From: Pseudocercospora fijiensis CIRAD86
Lineage: Eukaryota; Ascomycota; Dothideomycetes; Mycosphaerellales; Mycosphaerellaceae
Assembly (NCBI RefSeq): GCF_000340215.1
Contig: NW_006921540.1
Span: forward strand, 3,983,402 to 4,047,401
Direction: 5' to 3'
Length of the DNA: 64,000 bases
A program made the translations under genes and the position numbers. This document shows, piece after piece, positions 46,775-59,079 of the stretch; within the stretch, counting starts at the first letter, position 1; each line of letters begins with the position of its first letter. The notes under the pieces were generated by a model. It did no database searches and had not been told where the DNA came from. It saw only the letters and a program-made list of their open reading frames with translations.

Positions 46775-48701
46775 TTAGGGGGAACAAAATTCTAGATGTG
46801 AATGTGGAGCAATTTTACGTACCTCCGTATCGACGCTCTTGCCGAAGTCGCTGACGGTGAGAGTGCCTAGATCGAAAGCATCAGGATCATCATTCAAAGT
46901 GCGCTGGTGGACGCGCCGGTCAAGACTGGCGAGCCATGGAGACTCACGGCCTGAGAGACCGGATTTTGCGGTAGAGTCGCCTCCTTTGACGGTGTCGCCT
47001 GTGGTGGCTGGAGAGAAGCGACGCTGGATCGATGTTAGCTTTTCTCGGATTGTCTGGACGAGGTGCTACTCACAATGTAGTTTCGAATTGCCGGCATACA
47101 TGCGCAGAGGATGGAAGCATTCAGCTCGAGTTTGGACTGTGGCTTATTAGAAAGAAAGCTTGAAAGCGGAAATTTCCATGACTTCTCTCAGAACCTACCC
47201 AAGCACCGGTGGTTACGTAGACCCAGGTGAAATTGTTGTGATCGGTGTACGCAACCAGGGACTGAAGACGCAAGATACTGAGAATGGTAATGACCAAGCC
47301 TGTGCCGAACATGATCATGACCTGGAGCTTCTTCCGTTTGTTCATTTTCATCTTCCAGAGTTGCGGGAAAGGTAGCCCAATAACGAGGAGATCAAGCAGG
47401 ATGTTAATCGCAGCACTGTAGACCGCCGTACCGTTCCGTCAGTAATCTGTGGTTTACGCAGAGAGGAAAATGCACTTACGCAGGCCACGCGATGTGGTCG
47501 AACTCCATGCAAGTACCTTTATGCTTGCCATCCCATCGGAACCTAGATATCTCCACGTCAGCATGCATGAGGGTGGTCGCCGACCGCTAGATTTTCTTAC
47601 CAAGAGTATTCGACTGGTGTGCATTGAAACAGGAGCGCGAACACGAATGCAATGAGAGCGAGCAAATTCAGCCCGATGACCATGAATACGATCTTTCGGA
47701 ATTTGATATCGGAGAAGAAGCGCAGGTATGTCAGCAAGATGGCGATTTTGACGAAGGCCAGACCGGATATGTAGAAGAGCTCGTTAAAATAAAGAGTCTG
47801 CGATGCGTCAGGTTTTCAAGTCTGGCTATTTGGTGGTGCCAGGAAACATTACCTTTAAGATTTTCGTCAAGTTGTTCTGCGGCGTGATTGTCCAGATGTC
47901 TTGACCGCTGGGTTTCCATTAGCAATCAGCTCGAGGGGATGTCATAGCAACGCACAATCCGTAGTCAGCCACTAATGGCAAAGTCAGCGTGTAGACAGTC
48001 TGGAGGACGCTCTTCACAGCTTACGCTTGACACTCAACAGCATGAATGGCAGATCGACTGCAATCGCCAGTGTGATCACAAAGTCGTCCCACCACAAGTC
48101 CGAGAAGAACACCGCGGAGCCCCATCGCATATGCAGCTTCGACATGACACGAACGGTATATCCGATGAGCGCGACCACCAGACCGCCAATGGCAGTTCCG
48201 GAAACGGTGCTGCGTCGGTCTCGGAACGGTCGGTGGCATATTCTGGACGTAATATTCTTGGTCGCTGGAAGCGGTCTTAGAACGGGGTTTTTTTTCATGA
48301 TGTTGCGCAAGTGTTTCGACACATACTCAGCGCTTCGGGGATTGTGCAAGATGCAAGAACGCAGATTTGCACCTGCGATGCAATTGTCTTGTTGGAACAG
48401 CTACAGGCGTGATCCAGCGGCGAGCACGGTGAAGCTGCAATGGCCGTCTTCAGACAGCCGAGCTGTGCGGTCGCTCAGTCTTTCGTACCGTTTCGGAGTC
48501 TGTCGATGCACTTACACCACACGGCGGGATGGACGCGAGCAGCTTCATGGACTCCTTCGCCTCCTTCTCCTTCTCTGCCGCTGCCGCTGCCGCATCGCTG
48601 CTCTGTCGTGGCATCAAGTCCACGGCATGATGTCGAAGTCCATGCCGTGCCGCGACTGTGGTGGCAACACACAGCGAGATGAGAGTCCAGATGGGCCGCA
48701 T
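46775..48701 (-). CDS. CFEM-domain Pth11-like seven-transmembrane receptor, ten exons
   Basis: Exons 48,701-48,516, 48,462-48,327, 48,264-48,025, 47,971-47,956, 47,907-47,853, 47,797-47,601, 47,542-47,480, 47,415-47,199, 47,136-47,074 and 47,023-46,775 join in phase, giving 473 aa. The N-terminus is a signal peptide (MRPIWTLISLCVATTVAA). A CFEM domain follows (about residues 57-110) with IPPCGLGCLKTAI, SPC, DHACSC, QICVLASC. Then comes a rhodopsin-like helical domain with FFSDLWWDDFVITLA, GQDIWTI, LTYLRFFSD, GLPFPQLWKMKMNKRKK and SILRLQSL. The tail is cytosolic. Pth11-type receptors sense surfaces or host cues through heterotrimeric G proteins. A strong GTACGT donor near the end leaves the last ~20 residues uncertain. 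It is divergent from the peroxidase gene. Confidence 0.88.
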
Positions 48702-50484
48702 GGTAAGGAGTGGAGGAGCACGGCCTCTGGAGAAGCAAAAGGGAAGATCGAAAGATCGAAAGATCAAGGTCGGTGAGTGTTAGCTTGGGACGAAGAGGTG
48801 ATCCAACATATCTTCGGCACTACTGAACGAGAGTTGCTCACTGCTCCAGCATTCTGGTGCTGCCTCAAGGGTCCTTCCCAAGCAAGAAGGTTCAGGTGCC
48901 CTCCCATCGCGCCACGAGAGAGCCCCCCCATTGGGAAGCCATCCATACCGCATGTTGTCGTCGGCCAGAGATTTGCCGGCGCAGAGGTGTACTCCGTATG
49001 GAAAAGCTGCTGTTGAAGTGACATGGACCGTTGCAGACCCCGAAGTCAATGCCACTGTGGCTAAGAAGGGCTAGCCGCAATGCTGGTCCTCTGGGATGTG
49101 CACCCGCGAGACGAAAACCTTCTGGCTGTTTGGGCTCGCGTGCTTGCAAAGTTAATGCGGAGGAGGAGAAACGTGCGGAGGGTTGTGGAGTGGATCCACA
49201 CTGCAACTCGGTCTGGCGAGCCCCTGTCCATGTCAGCCGTGTTGGTCCACTCAAAACCTTGTTCGAACCTCACCTCCCGTTTTCCTCACCTGTTACACTT
49301 TCTGCATCGTCGAGGGCCGCTGCCAGCTGGCCTGGCCCGGTCACGTTACGATGACTGCGATGCATCCAGCCTGTTGTTCAAATGAGCACTTTCAAGTCAA
49401 CCGCATTCCGAATGCGCCATGTAACTTACCCGCCAGCTGGAGCGAACATGGCGCATCCGAGAGCCGTGTTGCGTTGTCGAACCGCTGCGCTGGCCGAGAA
49501 TAATGCTCTTTCGCTTTCGACATCAATGCAGCATCTGCAGGGCTACCACTCGGTCCTCCTGCACGGAGCCTGCAATGCACTGGGTCCTATGCATAATGCA
49601 GTCCACTGAGACACGCGGCTCGGCATGCTTGGCTGGTCCTGGAAGATCATCCAGAATCCTCCGGTTACTCATCCTTTTTTTAGGCTCGCACGCATCTATT
49701 CACTGCTCATACATACATACGCTCAGTGTTCGTTGAAATTCGAACAATGGTTCTCTTAGGCACCTTTGCTGCCAAGCCAACGAACCATGTCGATTGACCC
49801 GAGTCCCGTTCAGACGGTGCTCAGTCATATCATGCCAACATTTTCCAAACTCGCCGACCACCAAGTCGGGCCAGATCCGAGTCATGCAAATAGTGGAGAG
49901 ACTGGACAGCACTGTCTGGCTCGTTTAAGAGCAATGTATAACGCGACGAACGGGCCATCTTGGACAATCTCAACCTCGGAGTGTGTTCGAATTGTATTCC
50001 CGAAACGTTTCCTGGGACCTGCACGCCCGTCGCACGGCTCGACCCTTTCATAATCATAATAATAATATCAACCAACAAATCATATCTTTTTCGGGACTGG
50101 ACCACGGATCACGAGTGATTTCAACCAATAGCTGTCCTTCATCTCGGTTTGAGGGCGAGAGATGGGAGAATTAGACGGCACCCCGGCTTGAGGCTCGTGA
50201 CACGCTCGCCCGGGCATTTCGGAGGCAAAGCCTAAAGCAATTGATCACATCATCACAGCCACAGGTCACTGGGTCCCCTTGTCCCCTTTCATACCGCTGG
50301 GATCCGCGCCGCCTGCAATTTTGCTGCTCAGCAGCGACGTCGTGTGGTTTAGCCGCAGTGCGCAGTGCGTGCTCCTAACCTGACTGACTGACGTTCATCT
50401 TCACTTGCCTGCTTGCTTGCTACCACACCGGCAATGCTAATGCTGCTTACCACCAGCCGGCTTCGTTGATGATTTCGTCCTAAC
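48702..50484. other. Divergent intergenic region between receptor and peroxidase genes
   Basis: About 1.8 kb of non-RIP DNA between the two divergent start codons. Short frames on both strands show no recognisable protein. It probably holds both promoters. A pyrimidine-rich stretch precedes the peroxidase start. Confidence 0.5.
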
Positions 50485-52165
50485 ATGCATACTCACGCTC
50501 GTTTTCCGTCATTCGTTTCCTTGTCGCTCGTTTCGCTCGCATTGCTGTTTGGACATGTCATCGGATTTGCGTATCTTGCCGACCAGCATCATGAACACCA
50601 CCGCAGAGAGTTCATACGACATTTCGAGGAGAGGATCCCGAATCCGGAACAACAGGAACTCTTCAAGAGACAGCTTGCGGGATTGCTTGGTGCTGTGTCT
50701 GGAGCTGCGGGTGGAGGTGGAGGTGGAGGTAGGAAGAGTAGAGTCCGTGGTGGTGATATGCTGTTGCTGAAATTTGTTATACATACAGATCCCCTCAGCG
50801 CTTTGTCTGGTCTCACCGGCTCATTGCCCCTCCTAGGTGGTGGGAGTTTCACGTACGGAGGGGGTTTCATAGAGGTAACGGGAGCGCACGCGTTCGTGCC
50901 ACCGAGTTCTGGTGAGCGTTTGTTTCCTGGCGGAGCGGAACTGCGTGAAATGTGCTGACATTTGCAAAGGTGATCAGAGAGGGCCTTGCCCTGGACTCAA
51001 CGCCGCAGCCAACCACAACTACATCGCCCACAATGGCGTCGTGGGCTTGTTCGAAGTCGTCCATACCATCAATCAGCTCTATGGTGTAGGAATAGATATA
51101 GCGCTTGCCAACGCTCTGATGGCTGTCCTCTCTGCAGGAGATCCCATCACGCTGACTTGGTCCATCGGTGGACCTGATACCAAAGTGGGACCTCCGCTCG
51201 GAGGGCTCTTGGGCCTCCTGGGCGAGCCGCAAGGTCTAGACTTCGCCCACAACCTCGTCGAAGCAGACTGCTCCCTGACCCGCAATGATCTCTTCGACAC
51301 CGGAGACGCCTGGACTCTCGACATCAACCTTTTCCACCGCCTCTACAACAGCGTTCCCGAAGGTCGTCCTTTCACCTTCCATGACATGGGAGCAATTGCC
51401 GCTCGACGTTTTCACGAATGCATCGCCACCAGCCCGAACTTCTACTTCGGACCCGTCTCGGGAATGGTGGTAGCCAACGCTGCAAAGATCTTCGCGGCAC
51501 GCCTTTTTGCGAATTATACGGATCCAGCTCATCCAGAAGGTGAGGAGGAACGAGGGTCTTGGAAGATCAAAAATCTGCTGCGAGGAGATGGCTGATGATT
51601 GATCACAGGTGTCCTGACCCACGATATCCTCAAATCCTTTTTCGGAATCTGTGACTATCCTCGCCCGTTCACCTACAACATCGGCTGGGAGAGGATTCCT
51701 GAGCGTTGGACCAGGCGGCCGGGAGCGTACGGCTTGCTGGAGTTCAACTTCGATCTGATCCAGTGGATTGGTTGGTTCCCCGAGCTCGCCAGCATTGGCG
51801 GTAACATGGGTAGAGTCAACACGTTTGCCGGTATGTCCTTCTCTTCGACGAACCTCCTCTCGTCTACCTACCACTAACTAATTTTGTCAACAGGCATCAG
51901 ATTGGACGATCTAGGCGGAGGAATCATGAACTTGGCGCACCTCCTCGAAGGAAACAATCTCATCTGCTTCGCCCTCGAACTCATCAAGACCGGCTCCCCC
52001 TCCTTCACCAACAACCTGTTCAAGACCTTCTTCGACTTAATCGCAACGACAGTCGAGAGCATCGGCTGCCCGCAAATCGCCGCGTTGACCAAGGGTGGAG
52101 TCCCGCTGACCCAGCATCTTCAGAGTATATATCCTGGAGCCGCCAAGGCGAAGAGTGGACTTTGA
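50485..52165 (+). CDS. Secreted haem-thiolate peroxidase (chloroperoxidase/UPO family), five exons
   Basis: Exons 50,485-50,728, 50,789-50,911, 50,970-51,539, 51,609-51,830 and 51,894-52,165 join in phase, giving 476 aa. A signal peptide (SLSLVSLALLFGHVIGFAYL) is followed by a Gly-rich linker. The proximal haem ligand motif is GPCPGLNAAANHNYIAHNG with Cys129. The family's distal acid region corresponds to EADCSLTRNDLF. These enzymes use H2O2 to halogenate or insert oxygen into organic substrates outside the cell. At 476 aa it is longer than classic chloroperoxidases and fits the longer Peroxidase_2 proteins of ascomycetes. The first intron begins inside the Gly-rich repeat, so its donor could shift by 6 nt. 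Confidence 0.9.
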
Positions 52166-53068
52166 AGAAGCGAAAGTTGGTGCACGCGTGGAGTTTTCGA
52201 GCGGGCGGCGGCGGCGGCGCATGATTGTTTCGCACATGCCCAGAGACGGGATTGATGTCTGCACTCAAGAACTCTTTTAAGTTTCGTGTAGATAGATTGA
52301 GCGCTACCTAATAGTAGTGTACTCGCATGCAAAAAGTGGCCACATCCTGTGCACCATGCGTACTGGTGCTTCAAAACGGGTACTTTGCGTTTAGGTCTTG
52401 ATGAAGCAGGAGCCCTCTATGCATTGCATATCGTACCATGTCTGAGAACGGCCAAGAGTGCTTTCGACGAGTCACTCTCCGAGCAATGCCATGGAACGGC
52501 AAGGATGGCGGGAAGCATAACAAACAGGTCTGACAAAGCTGATGTCGATGGTGAAACGACTATCGTTTTTGCAAAGAATCTGCTTCGACATACTTTGTGC
52601 TGCTTCATTTGTAGTTGCGTCCGATACTGTAGTGCTCTGCAACTGTTGCACACTGCACAGCTAAAGCTGCCACATGGTTGAACAAGCTCGCCACGAGAGG
52701 AGAGACGTGGATGCCATCATAACTAGTCTTTGCTGGTCGCAGCCCAACGCAATGCATCTTGCAAAGTCATGGGGAGACTGTACTCGGCTTTGAGCGAGTT
52801 TTCGGGGACCGCGTCGCTGTTCTTCAAAATTTCATCCTCCTCTGGTCCATACCTCGGATCGAATGACGCAGGCGAGCACAATCAAAGATATGATGTCCGC
52901 TGCGCCGATGTGGTTCGGTGATGTGGTGAGCTCGATACAAGCAGCGTCTGCGCGATGAATGGTCTTCGGATCTACCTCCATTCAGGCTCGTAGGCATGAA
53001 GAATTGAGTTGCGTAGATGTGTAGTGAATGGGGATCATATTGCGACCGAGTGCACGTAATAGATTAGT
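52166..53068. other. Downstream of peroxidase gene, no supported gene
   Basis: About 900 bp of host-like DNA. It includes a CGG-rich patch near 52,200 and short frames on both strands without domains. The RIP boundary follows at about 53,070. Confidence 0.4.
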
Positions 53069-53639
53069 AATTAGGGCTAGCTTCCGAACTTACCGACAAC
53101 CAATCACGAGCACTCTACCCAATTCTTCGCCTACGAGCCTGATATAAACCCGTACGAAACTAGCCTGCCAAACACTAATATAATACTACAACGTATACAA
53201 GACATTCTAAATAGCGGAGGTTATAGCCCTACTAATTGCGCTTTATTCTATCTATTAAACAAGTCTATACGACGTTAGTACGTTAAGTTTTCGCTATTCT
53301 ACTAAGCCGACTCGACTATAGCTATCCGGATTGCTAGGCGGCTAGCTATACTACTAGAAACACCTTAATATATAATATACCGCATCGCCTAGCTAATACT
53401 TAGAGGTCCTTCTCCTAACGCTAGTAATTATTATTTAAATAGGCGAAAATTCCGTCCGATGCCTACTAACTACTCTATAGCCTTCGAGGGCAATCGATAA
53501 CCTTCCTATAGCCGACTCGATACTTCGAGGTCCTTCGTAGACTATTTCTAAACACCTTTTATATATAGTATAAGTCTATCCGAGGTATAGTTATTAAGTT
53601 GCTGCTATATAGTAGACGCGACTCTAAAGCTAAGGTTAA

Positions 53640-53940
53640 AATACCTAAAAGTCGCTACTAGTACTACTACTATAGCTGCTACTACCGCTACTACTACCGC
53701 TAGTAGACCGCTAGCACTACCGCTACTACTATAGCTGCTAGCACCGCTGCTAGCACTGCTACTACTATAGCTACTACTATAGCTACTAGTACCGCTACTA
53801 CTATAGCTGCTACTATAGCTGCTAGTACTACTACTACTACTGCTAGCACTACCGCTAGCAGACCGCTAGCACTATAGCTAGTACTACAGCTACTACTACC
53901 GCTACTAGACCGCTACTACTATAGCTACTAGGCCTCGAGT
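53640..53940 (+). repeat. GCTACTACTATAGCT-type trinucleotide array
   Basis: About 300 bp of imperfect triplets (GCT, ACT, ATA, ACC) consistent with a RIP-altered Ala/Thr-rich coding or satellite repeat. It lies upstream of the long decayed frame. Confidence 0.75.
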
Positions 53941-54199
53941 CCTTTAAGATATCTAACGAACCTTCTAGTAAGATAACGGTATATAATTACGATAATAAAG
54001 GCAATCTAATCCTTCCGTCTTAGTAGTAAGACGATAGCGGCGATCTAATAGACTAGGATTTAGATAATGCGCTACTTCTAGGCTAGCTAGGTTATTAGTA
54101 CGCTCTAGTCGGTCTACCTCTTCCTAGACAGATAGCAGCATTACTAATATACTCTATAAGCGGCTTCCTAAGCGATATACTAGAGACTATCGATTCGTA

Positions 54200-56780
54200 C
54201 GACTAGCGGATATACCTAGGGTTAGCGACTTCGAAGATAAGTAGTCGGAGTCGGAGACTATAAATAAAGACCTTAGCGAAGAAGACGAAGATCTTAGTAG
54301 TAACGAGGAGTTAGATACTCGCGATAAAGACGATACGGTCGATAAAGATAAAGATAAGGATAAAGAGGCCCTAGAAATAGCACGCCGTACTAGTAAAAAC
54401 GTTGCGCTTAAGCGGCTCCTCGACAAGTATTATAAGAAGCTAAAGGATACTATAGTAAAGAACAAGGTTAGTATAACCTACTTCGTTAAGTATCTAGTTA
54501 GTAAGCCGGGCGACAAAGCATCTACGTCTGCTAAAACTCGCAAGACTACTAAGCGCTCTAAGTAATACGAGAAGAACCTCTAGGCTATTATCGATACCTT
54601 TCTAGAAGATCGCCTATTTAGTACTCGTATTGTTCGTAATAAGCTAAAGAGCCTAATTAGTAAGGATTTGTTTAGTATATATAAACTAGAGTTCTATACC
54701 TTCGAAATCGACCTTAGAGATATAGACGATGCTATCTAATAGGTCGCTCCTATATAGTATTAGTTACTCGGCTAGAATCTGCTACCTAACGTACGTCGCG
54801 ATTATTACTAGTACCGGACTAAGTTCGCGGATAAGCGTAATATTATACAGAAGCGTACGACGATGCTAACCTCTTAAGTCCTATATTCTATGTCTTATAT
54901 TAAGGCATTATTCTTTCTAAAGGCCCTTAGAATATTCCTCGTTAGCAATAGTACGAGTCGTCGTACGATCGAGGTCTTAAACAACCTAAACATTACTCTA
55001 GTATATTAGACTATCTAGATCTTAATAGATAAGAATGCTAATTATATAGAGACGCAAATTGCTAAGCTATATAACTACCCCGATAAGTAGTATAGTAGTA
55101 CTATCGACAATTTCAATCGGATATAGAACTATACCGACTAGGCTACTAGGGATACTAACTAGATAGTAGCTATAACTACCTCGTATATAGCCGTTAATAA
55201 GCGTATTCCGAAGGGTAGCCTAAAGAAGAAGATAATCCATTACGACAAGCCGCTAAACGCTAATAATATCTTTAAGAATATCTATAAAAATAAGGTAATA
55301 CGACCGGATAGAGACGAGGTTTCCGATATTAGTATTAAGACTACGCTCTTCTATATCGATAAGGCTATTACGTATATGTTTCTAGAGGCCGTAAAGGCAA
55401 TTTTCGAGAATAGCGGTAGTAATCTAAAGCGACTAGTATAGCTAGTAATCGATAAGTTAGACCCGGCCCGTATAGAGGTGTATTCGTAGCCTGTTTCTTT
55501 TAACGACGAGGCGACTATTAAGGGCATGTGTGCTATATAGGACGAGATCCTACTTAAGTTCTAGGACCTAGACCGTAACAAGGACTTTGCGAGCGGGCTA
55601 GAGGGACCTCTATATATATAGAATAGCGACAATATAACCGTCGTACGTAGGTATAGCGTATATAACGAGAGTGTCGAGAATAAGGACCTATACGACAAGC
55701 GCGACAGCCTCCTTATATCGCTAGCCTAGTTCTATACTATAATAAACTATGTATTTACTATCCTACGTACGCACTAGGATAAGAATAGCGATAGGAAGCC
55801 TCTTCTAAGCGCTTAGATAGCAAAGGGCGATACTATATTCTAGTATAGCGAGAATAAGGTTAGTAGTACTAAGCTAAAATTCTTCGAGATCCTTCGGCTT
55901 CTTAAGACTATATTCTAGGCTCGTAGTATCGGTGCGGCTATTAAGTAGTTATCTAAGCAGGGCCGCGTTGTAATCTCTAGTAAGGAGAGCCGTATAGATA
56001 CAGTTAAGGAGGCCCTATCTAGGCTAACCGCTTAGCAATACCTAGAGATAGTATAGGATATCTATAAGAAGCTCCTATCTGTCGAGGTATAGCGTAGCTT
56101 ACCGTACCGCGTTAGTAAGCCGGTACCTAATGCCTAGTACACTACTATAGCTCGGATAATATAGGAGATTAAGATATTCCTTACCCTACGCCTCGGGGTC
56201 CGTAACGCAGATATTAGTTATCTCCGTCGATCCGTCGACTATCTAATCCCTAGTTTCCTCGATACTAAGTAGGGAAATTATAGTCGGATAATAATATATA
56301 AGCGATAGCTGCTTAGTCTAGGCTATAATAATGTCCTCTAAGAAGCTATTCTGTCTTCTAGTATTATTACTAATAGGAAGAAAGGTTATATAATAGCGGC
56401 GGATAAGTAGCTCGAGATCTATAACTACGAGTACTTAGAAGACATTAATCGTATCGGTAACTCGACTTATAACCTGCTAGCAACCTTTAAGAAGATCGCA
56501 CTTAACCGCGAGCCGGCTCGTATACTACGTAATATAATAACCTCCTTTACTAGTATTAAGCTAAGCAGTTACTATACCTATAAGAATACGGCTATTAACG
56601 TCTTTAGCTGCGTAGAGAAGCTATTCTCGAATAGCTTTATAGCTCCGTATAGTAATAACGGTAGGCATATATCGGACGATATCTAGCAGCTTAGTAGCGA
56701 TTAGATCCGCGAGAAGGTCGCTATATTTAACTAAAGCAATAAGGAGTACTTCGAAGGTCGTTCTACTATTACGGATACAG
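54200..56780 (+). pseudogene. Long RIP-degraded ORF, DUF6589-like
   Basis: One plus frame stays open for about 2.6 kb if RIP stops are read as Gln/Trp, giving roughly 850 residues. It has a charged N-terminal stretch (DKDKDKEALE), a helical middle, the block TIDNFNRI followed by NYTDQATRDTNQI (about 55,095-55,165), and later IIAADK and SSYYTYKNTAINVFS. The run DN-(F/I)-N followed by a TG-like segment and a late AAD/AMD-x-x-x-E block resembles fungal DUF6589 proteins, whose role is unknown and which are common in repeat-rich regions. No DDE or recombinase motif is certain. Identity is tentative; it is certainly non-functional. Confidence 0.5.
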
Positions 56781-57139
56781 TCGTAGAGGATATAGAGGCT
56801 GCTAAGGCTAGTCGTAAGGCTACGACTAATCGTAGTAATATATAGGGTACTACTATTAATAAGACCGACTCTAAGTAGGTCGATACTATCTAACGTACTA
56901 ATAGATAGGCTTAGCTTATCGATGCGGAGGTTGAAGTAGTCGATGCGATAGGCAGTAACTAAGATATAGATAAGGGCAGCGGTTATAGCGACTAAGGAAT
57001 AAATAAATATAGCTTTTGTATTCGTTTATAGTAATCTAACCTGCTATATCTACTATTTAGGCCTTCCTTACTAGCTTTATCTCTTAGGTGCTAGCTTTAT
57101 CTTCTAAGTGCGCTTGCCGCCGACAACGATAGCCCCGTT

Positions 57140-57482
57140 AACTAGGCGGTTAGCGGCGAAGTAGTAGCGGTAGACTAGAGTACGTACCTCGTCGGGGGTG
57201 TTTATAAAGTCGAAGGGTTTAGCTAGGCGTACGATAATAGTTTAATAGCTAGCTACGAAGGGTTTAGCTAGGCGTACGATAATAGCTTAATAGCTAGCTA
57301 CGAAGGGTTTAGCTAGGCGTACGATAATAGCTTAATAGCTAGCTAGGCTAGGCGTATAAGGATAGCTTAATAGCTAATAGCTCCGTAGACTAGAGTGCGT
57401 GCCTAGTAGCGAAGGAGTAGCGGTAGACTAGAGTGCGCGCCTAGTAGCGAAGTAGTAGCGGTAGACTAGAGTGCGTGCCTTT
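57140..57482 (+). repeat. Two interleaved minisatellites
   Basis: A unit of about 43-45 bp beginning CGAAGGGTTTAGCTAGGCGT is repeated about three times (57,208-57,345). It is followed by about three copies of a unit of about 36-38 bp containing AGTAGCGGTAGACTAGAGTG, one copy of which also precedes the first array. RIP-type composition. Confidence 0.8.
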
Positions 57483-58129
57483 AGACTTAGTTCCTATATA
57501 AATTTAGAGCGCCTAATACTAAAGGAGGCCTCCGGTAATTTCGAGAACTAGTAGCAATTCTAGCCTTAGGCATTCGACTAGCAGTCGGCGGCTATTACGT
57601 TACGTTAAAAGTGCGATAATATATAGCCGTTATTGTTGCCTTACTATTATAGCTAAATAGCGCAATCCTATTAGTAGAGGCAAACCTTACCTACGATACG
57701 CTAATATAGACCTACGCTTCCTAGTTTAACTTCTTCTTCTTCTTCTTCTATATATACTAACATACTAATACCCCTAGCAATATACTAGCTATCGGCTTCT
57801 TAGTAATAGTGTCGATACCTCTTTGTCGTATATAGGTAGCTCTATAGCGATTAATACTATTCCTTACTAGTTCTGCGGCTTGCTACCGATAGAGCCGCTT
57901 GTTTAATAGTTAAGGTTCCTCGATCGGTAGAGTTTGTTTAGTCCTTCTTTTAAGGTCTCCGATAGGCTTTGCCGAGTAAGACGTTGCGAAGGCGACTCTC
58001 CTAGCGAGTAGGTTATTTTCTATAGCTTTAGCGGGCGTCGACTACGTATTTAACCGAAAGAGTATAGTTTTTATTAGAATATCGTAGTCTTATCTTAGTG
58101 TAACAAACTGCGGGTCTCGGGTAGATTAG

Positions 58130-58415
58130 CAGAGGTAAAAACTCTTTAGTAAGGTATACCTATAATGCGGCTAACGGTCTAACTCGGTAAAAACTCTTTA
58201 GTAAGGTATACCTTAAGTAGCGGCTCGATAGCGACTCTCCTACTAAGTAGGTTAATAGACTAAGTAGGTTAACAGATAGAGTAGGTTAATAGGTTCGTAG
58301 CATTGCTATAGGTCTAACTCGGTAAAAACTCTTTAGTAAGGTATACCTTAAGTAGCGGCTAGGCCTAACTCGGTAAAAACTCTTTAGTAAGGTATACCTT
58401 AAGTAGCGGCTATAG
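58130..58415 (+). repeat. Minisatellite with AACTCGGTAAAAACTCTTTA core
   Basis: About four copies of a unit of about 45-50 bp carrying GTAAAAACTCTTTAGTAAGG and ACCTTAAGTAGCGGCT, interrupted by a short AAGTAGGTTAA repeat. Confidence 0.8.
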
Positions 58416-58559
58416 GCTTCCTACGTTCGGATTCTTTATAGGATAACATACGCGTATCTAGTTAAGTCGGCGTAACGCCTTTGTTAGGACTGTTAGTTAT
58501 AATAACCTTAGTCGTTACGTAAGGGCCTCTAGTATACTTAAGCCCGAAGGCGCTTAGTC

Positions 58560-58745
58560 TTAGTCTTTACTACTACTATACGACTATAGCACTGCTATAC
58601 GACTATAGCCCTTTACGTATTAAGACTGCTATTCGACTATAGTGCGCCTCCTCTTCTAGTAAGCGTATTAAGACTGTTATCCGACTGTAGTGCGCCTCTT
58701 CTAGCAAGCGTATTAATATTGCTATACGACTATAACGCGCTCGAT
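58560..58745 (+). repeat. Degenerate array with TACGACTATAG units
   Basis: Repeated GCTATACGACTATAGC and GTATTAAGACTGCTAT-like units over about 185 bp, imperfect and RIP-altered. Confidence 0.6.
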
Positions 58746-59079
58746 AACCCTTTTCTACGGTGTCTCTAATACTAAGGGCGCGGCTATACTCTATTGTTGT
58801 CTAGATACTAATAAGTATCGCTTTAGCGAATAAGCTATTGTTGTTTCGCTTAATAAGTCCCTTCCTATATACCTCGCGTACTATAGTTGGTAATAGAATG
58901 CGTTAATTGTTGCGTATTACGCGTAGCATATAGGCTATATAAAATGTGCTCCTAGGCGGCTAGCGCGTGCCTAGAGGAGTGCGAGCGAAGCTTTCGCCTT
59001 ATATATACTAAGCTAATTCGGTTCTTTAGACCTCGAAGCTAGACCTTGAAGCTATTACTATTATTATACGATTTAGTTC

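Noticed and set aside
46379..46778. Overlapping frames of about 120 codons on both strands
   Set aside because: Mutually exclusive, without domains; probably non-coding sequence beyond the receptor's 3' end.
22381..53068. Secondary-metabolite gene cluster
   Set aside because: No polyketide synthase, peptide synthetase, terpene cyclase or pathway regulator is present among the host genes.
54187..54426. 79-codon minus frame rich in Ser/Leu
   Set aside because: Antisense shadow of the acidic/basic repeat in the plus-strand DUF6589-like frame.
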